Assembly (NCBI GenBank): GCA_964588175.1
Contig: CAZPNW010000031.1
Span: 1 to 16,561 of the forward strand
Direction: 5' to 3'
DNA from: JBAZTA01 sp964588175
GTDB taxonomy: Bacteria > Omnitrophota > Gorgyraeia > Gygaellales > Profunditerraquicolaceae
Length of the DNA stretch: 16,561 nt
The position numbers and the translations under genes are program-made. Under the pieces are notes generated by a model. That model had not been told where the DNA came from. It was given only the letters and a program-made list of their open reading frames with translations, and ran no database searches. Below, piece after piece: positions 14,701 to 16,561 of this stretch (position 1 is the stretch's first letter; each line of letters begins with the position of its first letter).

Positions 14701-16561
14701 AATACGGTAACCAAAAGAGATACCGAACTCTTCTTCATAGAAAGCCGCATACAAAACAGGCATCTTCTGCCTCAGGATATTCTCAGTGAAACAAAAATCA
14801 AGGAACCTGCGTACAGCAATCAACGCGGCTTTCTCATTATAAGGATCCCCTCTACTTTGTTTCGGGCCATTATCGCGATATTCACGCAAAACAGCATTAA
14901 TTACTCCAAGCTGATCTATACTAAAAATACCCCACTCAACAGCAGAGGTTATGGCCTCCCACACCCTCATGATTTCACCGCGGCGCGTCCCAGCCAAGAG
15001 ATGGACAGATCCATTAATATAAGGAAGCTTATCGATCAAAACCCGAGTTACCCGCCGGAATTCTCCTGAATTTCCCAAGGACCGCACAGGAGACCCGGAC
15101 ATTTCTAAAAATCGTGAATGCTTGACAAATTTTTCCTTTAACACATCAATTTCTGAGAATATAAAATCGATAAAGCATGCCTCAAGGCCCTGAGCATCCA
15201 GGTAGCCGCGGATCTCTTCAACCATTATTTTTCCGGTATGCTCACTCGAAGCTGCTATTTCCAAACCGTGGTATTCCAATCCAAAAAGCAAAGCAAGAAT
15301 ACGTTCTAATGATCCGCCATGCTGATCTTTGCCTGAAGGCAATCGTAAGGGGACAACATGAATTTCCACGTCAGTGATTGCCAGATCATTAAAAAGCCCT
15401 GTTTGCTTAAGCGGAAAATAAATATAGGAGCCGAACCTGCTGCCCGGATGAGATACTCCACAGGTCCGCTCTGCCAGGTATGCCGCAAAATGCGCCTCAG
15501 GGTCATCACGCAATAGTTCTTCGGAAGTTTTATCCTTAAGCGTTATTGTGGTTGACTCCGGCAGCTTAACAACAAGTCGGATATCAGCGTCACTATGCCT
15601 GGTAACGCCTTTTCCTCTGACCCCAAGATTACTGATCAGAGAAAATGAATATTCGAAGACTCCATAATCTAAAAGCGCATCATGAATATTCAACCTTTCC
15701 AGCCAATGCTTGAGCCCTTCGGCAATTATCTTCTTTTCCTTTTGCGACATGAACCTTTCAGCTGCCTCCCGCGCCAGGCCCATGCGGACGTGTGCTCTTT
15801 CATCTTCGCTTAAAAGCATCGCTGCTTCATCTTTTACCGCGTAACTGAATTCCCGCAGCAAACCGGCCTCTGCGGCTATCTGACGGAGATTTTCAAATAT
15901 AAAAGCAAAATCATCCTGCTGGAACATTTCCGCGCGGTCCAACCGGTTGATGATATCTCCTCTTTTTAACTCATGAACGACCTGCCATTTTCTTTCACGC
16001 GTATAAATATCGCTTAAAAGTATCGGATAGATCGAAGTATCTACGCAATAATCCGCATCGCTGCGGTCTTGATCGATGGTATACCGGTAAAATTTATTGA
16101 GCAAGCCTATCTCTCCGATCTCAAGATGATAATCTTTAATGCGCTGGAGCCGCTCTATCTCATCGCACTCCAGGAAGATCTTGATATCCGCCTGTAATGG
16201 AGCTGTAAGATCATTCAACGCGCCATAGTAGCCTTTCGAAGCGTAAGGATGATGGATAAAAATAATATCAAGATCTTCTTTTAACCGCGCGATCACTTTT
16301 TCTGCGGCAGCGGTTTCAAATCTGAACATTTCAGGGATCCTCAACTCTTCATGAAGGCGGGTAAAAAGCATATTCTGAGGCTCATACCAAAGCGTTCTCT
16401 CTCCAGAAAATACATCTTTTAGGTCAGCGATAAATTCTGCTTCCTCTGCCCCCGGCCTGCCGGTGATCCTGATGACAACAGGCCTTCCTTGAGCCTCCTG
16501 CTCCCGGATATTCCGGGCAATTATCGAAAGAGCCTCATAAGGAGCCAACACTTCCCTTAAG
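5749..16561 (-). CDS. Giant multidomain protein, upstream part (about 3,600 codons, 5' end outside window)
   Basis: One uninterrupted minus-strand frame ends at TAG 5751-5749. Its first in-frame initiator in the window is GTG 16551-16549, but the frame stays open to the edge (codons TTA AGG GAA precede it). The AAGGGA directly touches the GTG, too close to be a ribosome binding site, so I think the true start lies beyond the window. Residue numbers here count that GTG as 1. Order of domains: degenerate P-loop kinase (1-197), Pol-beta nucleotidyltransferase (270-475), class I methyltransferase (611-810), GHKL-like ATPase (985-1165), unknown (1166-1500), CheR-like methyltransferase (1518-1797), CPBP protease (1811-1977), basic linker (1978-2025), unknown (2032-2317), dead then intact PIG-L domains (2318-2740), unknown (2761-3600). 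Serine-rich SSSAL-type tags separate several of them. There is no N-terminal signal peptide in view. The last residues (ALGTC) look like an abrupt frame-break end, and the neighbouring frame continues the helix. Confidence 0.93.
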   Translation of the reverse strand, partial: LREVLAPYEALSIIARNIREQEAQGRPVVIRITGRPGAEEAEFIADLKDVFSGERTLWYEPQNMLFTRLHEELRIPEMFRFETAAAEKVIARLKEDLDIIFIHHPYASKGYYGALNDLTAPLQADIKIFLECDEIERLQRIKDYHLEIGEIGLLNKFYRYTIDQDRSDADYCVDTSIYPILLSDIYTRERKWQVVHELKRGDIINRLDRAEMFQQDDFAFIFENLRQIAAEAGLLREFSYAVKDEAAMLLSEDERAHVRMGLAREAAERFMSQKEKKIIAEGLKHWLERLNIHDALLDYGVFEYSFSLISNLGVRGKGVTRHSDADIRLVVKLPESTTITLKDKTSEELLRDDPEAHFAAYLAERTCGVSHPGSRFGSYIYFPLKQTGLFNDLAITDVEIHVVPLRLPSGKDQHGGSLERILALLFGLEYHGLEIAASSEHTGKIMVEEIRGYLDAQGLEACFIDFIFSEIDVLKEKFVKHSRFLEMSGSPVRSLGNSGEFRRVTRVLIDKLPYINGSVHLLAGTRRGEIMRVWEAITSAVEWGIFSIDQLGVINAVLREYRDNGPKQSRGDPYNEKAALIAVRRFLDFCFTENILRQKMPVLYAAFYEEEFGISFGYRITDELLTQERKANFAEQDVFKDVMKRWEGRQFVIADIGAGTCEEGLALAAEFPHARVYMFDACAGNIRYRIDRLPEILTVGDAGNRIRFSIKDCRFKFEGTGLADNSVDFVMVTGITLTVESYQNKLELFKEIYRILKAGGFLFYDAISCHETGKVREYLTARGAEFKSIYPQTGLRVSDFAFPWFLYQVNKNIYPLGRSSSALQESLLFARSPPGLGNDDVILPQASSSPVRPRRELNEAKIRYARALGAPSGNGLSVLTKDQVNRKQRRYSSRLTQFALDDYYIERHDDEDFDWDKIFGEGLAATEDACAASLKKLYARWDEVRDPPDLDDWAEEELLPVCKRQEISSASFDTDTIGLLRDHIRNKTGKEIIKLDFTGYPDSFYDAREAVNKIVPAIKQGHALELICNRVSQFDTFAQLIDAEFARQLNFTPTGRSKNRSCCGDGFNYGEIHFALRDLLHNALVHGNHFELSLPVFFLFDLHEPELSVFDLALGETPLYVKERAKSAQVSGEGRFIDSILNFYNFGFYGSLIKDSRREQPIGRQVSVLMRKDDHRDPSLRSVQFELQLAAQGLQVWAINGNERQELVVNNRVVDAGDDTVKLMQYLLLNPAFDSRTQEGLAGRQRIDWWGWFFEKYCRGDSSPWKIEQVHKDASDELVKFCLTDPQTMIRLYLSSCTIDHVLDRIEWEYVIKDRIFNRTNLEYYFLLYTFMGDLAYARATFITSRVEENNRDKDEVIALYRLQEEGKAIFLRQDKLFNYFALRTHESVEAREIFLGDKKVILVKDPLGRLYGQFGKDIDIKLVLQQSRVSWDATKEESRLLAEAIQALSPPAMLAPLELGVGKDDYIRYVSKDMERLIEQGKGAWVFPEHLLDIAARFGLYPSDLIRASLISKNVSEQIQKRYYTKLIENIFRKQFPIYTSCSVLYDESLAGLFDLKSAADFERLAKDMWDKTDCVQVYLNAVMISGGASFEDKLVYQFMSRVILPELDRIRPQGEPLRMLCLGCEEGADAYTLAMELLESGWDTKGRPVEITGVGINRFAVEIAHAGRFRRNNIEALPEETVNKYFTLDAETGSYLINSRLKAMVSFQTANFLEAQVRKLLGSFDFILLNQMIDCFSYEAHMPVERDILRDMLSPGGFCTVHYSPACVAPEVAVSVYHLTDNPFGELVVQKICSESKIYGEYMQSSSSSALKQRITSLKTSTLFIATLLLTVVNAAAIVISAFFGSGLTIYIISLVSNIIIAPVAEEILFRRVIFKGLLVDRYKVSVGKSIFLSAALFAVYHLILPFFAGIRFIPVKQFLSGIVYASVYVRTRSIWVIIILHAISNIITETAVLFGFIAVMPFYATAAMFLASLILFPGKSARKVFSRGKEKDARKEKKDRVSQEKKGAATAGRKNGKKKGASQKKSSSSALGETNNENPDFEWGKDRMGQYYWDAGRISIYALEELVVLKLYEDPLTLRLTLLVDKAKKETLLLYGPQIPLFFWEKDVQERRQLSRYQDEPSLAVKFFPKYREVQIRVNAEVFEDLLLRQFPLSGNFPVTMEPGLHWRIVENFTPVFSLNSGGHMNRIHLVVAGIARTCLEQNQDTEAVKELPENLRRDYMQDFNALIELLGLMCGYPRKWLKRHPGLPAWGALHKAGDAFVEVLVDLFDDLLRVVPVTYDVQKYRLVHNPVYPQEGNIFLTKVRLTDSMGNYTIPYGKKIAVLESSKGDHFAFAGNFVSALRKENEVMVFSYEALPLERVIGDYEPEIILAPNCPESRNLIRRYSSVQPLELMAFYYASLDLPPEFNLVFTFDDETAERVVEAVGAHKSQQERRDYKSFTRDIMRHTGALAGYYGFSQGNDSHAHAFSVTRIEKGKVLPIDLLERYALAFENEQSPVGFVPVRIDRNTCFRFYSPHPDDIEIAAGGLAVRLAQKDIDITNVVYSSGERGVVLSQAQQEEGLTGASIRRQELRNASDILSAGRIKNIHLDYDLTCFPDAEGAHEHLYALEKEYINKIISGGDDLTVVLFIPHPKDDNKTHRIFSRLLEQVWVQLSQENNINVAVIYYLAPSAGEYNTFFAAVDNVSVDEAGDPVTAVKINTVRPFKNALSIIIPSRTGLSAQRGPHQAEFGEFAERFLRKQYPNKAYLGKGEGVGSSSAISCENDILRPKVTRESNSTRLLNLEEYELDNSEKIIGIGSSEQLLFYLGTKDRPVISRSGRELFNILSAWLLKYSDSEVNCSLIKSPHGVSARLKHERFNLARGNFKIRLGDTLIITLEQSRENTSIAMTLEKIDKLSDRIYFKMKTVGSVPVFQLEDVQESFDSYQPVPLGKKNRSRVRGGLWFIYNNSELTEIVAIPQRDPAQGHSMDQGTGLWYSVTNIQLEGMRKLYQSIETAEVPQEIARFSLIPLLGDRYDHVRREIAQAVNTFIAGFKDTLTESIYLEKSGIKKKEQVWEDGGAATRLRDVNVPKKLAELTPEESRDFTKFLREFIPSRSSVVHSLRGILKKLSLHYNDIEKTEIPFVLESLQRGGYRLALSLLPDMSDEEARNISAYQFTRETMEKYLKEQKVVDNISYEGLYRLTIFSDELWMSFSTSPDVLSVAGIKQVGRLDKGRDEGARLFSKTIVSFNSVKELASGIDSLFSWKKDTQRCRIESVMPAQTPAFEVLVYAAGERNVRPEIVSALAGLGISKLSVAAAQEEEGMSAYEFVFAPLTHRQENEEYLADIEQVLSGIEGITFEASLAQTEDLIVADTSDLEPEPEVAAIIPQGLDEHPSVIRPGYYSIGIYGGLSLDECVAIRETIKKKEFIALAAFDKLIPVFEGCKVHCMVPQSLPEKIIPTFIYSTMFENNTLVIVFCSEEFTSMLAERFKDGLSMVLEVIIFNEYRQLLYNCRDHASWADAQRRTWQEIKEKYPSITARLEDLFIDYFCLVAERIINEPVEDFFDSRKEETIEKLTKLVDKGYQVAWETLVKAIPSLFTIATEDSMNLGDAARRALGTC
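5752..8271 (-). other. Large unassigned region, residues 2761-3600
   Basis: About 840 residues with no confident family. The first 250 are strand-rich (FNLARGNFKIRLGDTLIITL; SDRIYFKMKTVGSVPVFQL). A helical section follows, with HEAT-like FSLIPLLGDRYDHVRREIAQA (about 7540-7480). An ACT-like stretch begins FEVLVYAAGERNVRPEIV (from about 6756), then SALAGLGISKLSVAAAQEEE, resembling the ACT pattern of strand, RPGIL, helix, LGI. Around 6440-6050 there is another alpha/beta stretch (YYSIGIYGGLSLDECVAIRE; TLVIVFCSEEF). The end is helical and continues across the frame break. Confidence 0.45.
8272..8286 (-). repeat. Interdomain tag SSSAI (copy 4)
   Basis: Residues 2756-2760, following the PIG-L domain (GVGSSSAIS). 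It is the only copy ending in isoleucine rather than leucine. Confidence 0.75.
8330..9040 (-). other. Domain: PIG-L/LmbE family deacetylase, motifs intact
   Basis: Residues about 2505-2741. FYSPHPDDIEIAAGGLAVRL carries the zinc-binding PHPDD (H2517, D2519, D2520; 9003-8992) and the GG. IRRQELRNASDILSAG matches the R..E...A...LG helix. FIPHPKDDNKTHRIF supplies the second signature HPxDxxxxH (H2632, D2635, H2640). The family removes N-acetyl groups from GlcNAc-type sugars, for example in mycothiol, bacillithiol and GPI-anchor synthesis. The substrate here is unknown. The domain ends at YLGKGEGVG, directly followed by SSSAI. Confidence 0.87.
9130..9600 (-). other. Domain: PIG-L/LmbE-like, catalytic loop lost
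   Basis: Residues about 2318-2475. YGKKIAVLESSKGDHFAFAG corresponds in position to the PIG-L opening strand and its PHPDDE loop, but the loop reads ESSKGDH (2325-2331), so most metal ligands are missing. Strand ENEVMVFSYE and EIILAPNCPE follow the family layout. The C-terminal PIG-L signature is well kept: AVGAHKSQQERRDY, then IMRHTGALAGYYG, then HAHAFSVTRIE, matching the K..SQ, R..G...G and AEAF pattern. This looks like an inactive copy in tandem with an intact domain. Confidence 0.6.
9601..10458 (-). other. Unassigned region before the PIG-L pair
   Basis: Residues about 2032-2317. I recognise no family. The first part is strand-rich (ISIYALEELVVLKLYEDPL; TLRLTLLVDKAKKETLLLYG) and includes FPLSGNFPVTMEPGLHWRI. 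It is followed by a helical section (MQDFNALIELLGLMCGYP; FVEVLVDLFDDLLRVVPVT) leading into the first PIG-L-like fold at GNYTIPYGKKIAVL. Confidence 0.5.
10459..10476 (-). repeat. Interdomain tag SSSSAL (copy 3, after protease)
   Basis: Residues 2026-2031, codons TCC AGC TCA AGC GCG CTT, immediately after two lysines (QKKSSSSALGE). With copy 2 it brackets the protease and its basic tail. Confidence 0.88.
10477..10620 (-). other. Lysine/arginine-rich linker after the protease
   Basis: Residues 1978-2025, 48 residues dominated by lysine, arginine, glutamate, glycine and alanine (for example GKEKDARKEKKDR and GRKNGKKKG). It directly follows the last membrane helix and directly precedes SSSSAL. 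By the positive-inside rule this places the linker in the cytoplasm. It is probably disordered. Confidence 0.8.
10621..11121 (-). other. Domain: CPBP (CAAX/Abi) intramembrane metalloprotease
   Basis: Residues about 1811-1977, with roughly six hydrophobic segments, for example LFIATLLLTVVNAAAIVISA and IWVIIILHAISNIIT. All three family motifs are present: EExxxR in VAEEILFRR (E1865, E1866, R1870; 10959-10942), FxxxH in LFAVYHLI (F1897, H1901) and HxxxN in LHAISN (H1941, N1945). These residues make up the glutamate/histidine active site of type II CAAX proteases, so the domain looks catalytically competent. It is the only clear membrane module in the window. Serine tags bracket it, SSSSSAL before and SSSSAL after. 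An even helix count would leave both flanking soluble parts in the cytoplasm, which fits their enzyme types. A role in processing the parent polypeptide is speculation. Confidence 0.87.
11122..11142 (-). repeat. Interdomain tag SSSSSAL (copy 2, before protease)
   Basis: Residues 1804-1810, codons AGT TCT TCT TCC TCA GCG CTT, between the CheR-like domain and the first membrane helix of the CPBP protease. It is the longest serine run of the set. Mixed AGY and TCN codons argue against a slippage origin. Confidence 0.88.
11161..12000 (-). other. Domain: CheR-like methyltransferase
   Basis: Residues about 1518-1797, close to the length of a CheR protein. Visible landmarks in order: DCVQVYLNAVMISGG with VILPEL, corresponding to the CheR region around TxFFR and LP; LRMLCLGCEEGADAYTLAMELL (motif I; G1622); VEITGVGINRFAVEIAHAGRF, matching the family's IxATDIxxxALxxAxxGxY; ALPEETVNKYF; VSFQTANFLE; FDFILLNQMIDCF in place of the family's FDxIFCRNVLIYF; and DMLSPGGFCTVHYS. 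The order and spacing are those of CheR, the chemotaxis-receptor glutamate methyltransferase, but the arginine/asparagine of RNV is changed to LNQ. There are no receptors or other chemotaxis genes in the window, so a chemotaxis role is not supported. Confidence 0.75.
12050..13044 (-). other. Unassigned region between GHKL-like and CheR-like domains
   Basis: Residues about 1169-1500. I recognise no family. It contains tryptophan-rich WWGWFFEKY, several amphipathic helices, and a strand-rich part around REIFLGDKKVILVKDPLGRLYG. The last portion (from KDDYIRYVSKDMERLIEQGKG, about 12165) may be the helical N-terminal subdomain that normally precedes a CheR catalytic core. No internal tags or membrane segments are present. 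Confidence 0.5.
13045..13600 (-). other. Domain: GHKL ATPase-like (histidine kinase / anti-sigma type fold)
   Basis: Residues about 985-1168. FALRDLLHNALVHGNHFEL has the N-box pattern of GHKL ATPases (acidic, then NA..HGN; N1079 at 13317-13315), followed by strands FFLFDLHEPELSVFDLA. GEGRFIDSIL then an aromatic helix (about 13167-13090) resembles the G2-box glycine segment of RsbW-like domains. The DxGxG loop that contacts adenine is not recognisable, and the usual N-box glutamate is aspartate. It is probably a divergent member. An acidic segment (DDYYIERHDDEDFDWDK, about 13865-13812) precedes it. Confidence 0.45.
14008..14025 (-). repeat. Interdomain tag ASSSPV (copy 1)
   Basis: ASSSPV, with SSSP beginning at residue 844, precedes the basic stretch RPRREL and the next domain. 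The SSSAL-to-SSSP spacing here is 28 residues; the same ordered pair recurs at 4384 and 4285 with 33 residues. Confidence 0.7.
14092..14106 (-). repeat. Interdomain tag SSSAL (copy 1)
   Basis: Residues 816-820, codons TCA TCT TCT GCT CTT, directly after the first methyltransferase. It is one of five SSSA[L/I] tags in the window. It is followed about 28 residues later by the companion ASSSPV motif. Confidence 0.85.
14110..14720 (-). other. Domain: class I SAM-dependent methyltransferase (first)
   Basis: Residues about 611-813. Motif I is VIADIGAGTCEEGLALA (D652, G654-A-G), followed by the acidic strand end RVYMFDACAGN (motif II), then SVDFVMVTGITLTV (motif IV) and LFKEIYRILKAGGFLFYDAI, the usual post-motif with KAGG. 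The fold signature is complete and looks able to bind S-adenosylmethionine. Nothing identifies the substrate. The domain ends at VNKNIYPLGR, directly followed by the SSSAL tag. Confidence 0.85.
15120..15750 (-). other. Domain: Pol-beta superfamily nucleotidyltransferase-like
   Basis: Residues about 270-475. The motif LGVRGKGVTRHSDADIRLVV carries the family's G-then-(S/T)DxD signature; the two aspartates of DAD lie at residues 321 and 323 (15591-15583). A third acidic position occurs in TDVEIHVVPL (D394, E396; about 15372-15343). This is the metal-binding triad arrangement of GlnD-, kanamycin-nucleotidyltransferase- and CCA-type enzymes. The first glycine pair GS of the family is replaced by GV. 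The substrate cannot be told. Residues 476-610 after it are helical and unassigned. Confidence 0.6.
15961..16561 (-). other. Domain: degenerate P-loop (uridine/nucleoside-kinase-like)
   Basis: Residues about 1-197. The layout resembles uridine-kinase-type P-loop domains: a strand then loop VIRITGRPGAEEAEF (about 27-41), a middle strand DIIFIHHPYASKG (95-107), and ADIKIFLECDEIERLQRIKD (118-137), which matches the family's strand followed by an arginine-bearing helix. The Walker A glycine-lysine-serine/threonine is absent: where the family has GSGKS/T this protein has GRPGAEE. ATP-dependent kinase activity is therefore unlikely, and a binding or structural role is more plausible. Assignment is by pattern only. 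Confidence 0.5.

Noticed and set aside
16549..16551. GTG as the true start of the giant protein
   Set aside because: The frame is open to the window edge, AAGGGA directly abuts the GTG, and the helix L-R-E-V-L-A-P-Y-E-A-L continues across it.

Overview
This 16.6 kb window is essentially all protein-coding, on the minus strand only, and appears to lie inside one enormous gene. Reading leftward from position 16561, one frame runs open for about 3,600 codons to a TAG at 5751-5749. A second minus-strand frame is open from codon 5866 to the left edge, about 1,919 codons from 5758 to 2, and has no stop. Adding one base (for example a fourth G at 5758-5760) joins the two frames without losing any apparent protein sequence. 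I therefore read the locus as one gene of more than 5,500 codons, open at both window edges and interrupted by a 1-base indel (real or an assembly error). The alternative is two abutting giant genes. I see no intergenic region, RNA gene, CRISPR array, mobile element, promoter or terminator.

The encoded protein is a chain of unrelated, mostly soluble enzyme-like domains. In translation order they are: a degenerate P-loop (uridine-kinase-like) domain, a Pol-beta-type nucleotidyltransferase, a class I methyltransferase, a GHKL-ATPase-like domain, a region of unknown function, a CheR-like methyltransferase, a CPBP/CAAX intramembrane protease with all its motifs, a lysine-rich linker, an unknown region, a decayed PIG-L/LmbE domain followed by an intact one, and about 840 residues I cannot assign (one ACT-like stretch, some helical repeats). 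After the frame break come a helical region, a methyltransferase, a NadD-like adenylyltransferase, another methyltransferase, an NAD(P)HX dehydratase (NnrD), an APH-type kinase and a second NadD-like domain that runs off the window.

The most striking feature is a recurrent serine tag between domains. SSSAL, SSSSAL, SSSSSAL or SSSAI occurs five times, and a related ASSPV/ASSSPV/ASSSSPV motif occurs three times. All sit at or near domain boundaries and are written with different codons, so the constraint is on the peptide. The intramembrane protease is bracketed by two of the longest tags. A working hypothesis is a bacterial polyprotein whose tags are linkers or cleavage/attachment sites, possibly processed by the embedded protease. 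This is inference.

The organism is a bacterium using the standard code. Giant multidomain genes suggest a candidate phylum such as Omnitrophota (former OP3), where extremely long genes are known, but nothing here proves the taxonomy. Several domains have lost hallmark catalytic residues while neighbours keep theirs, so the protein mixes apparently active and apparently inactive modules.
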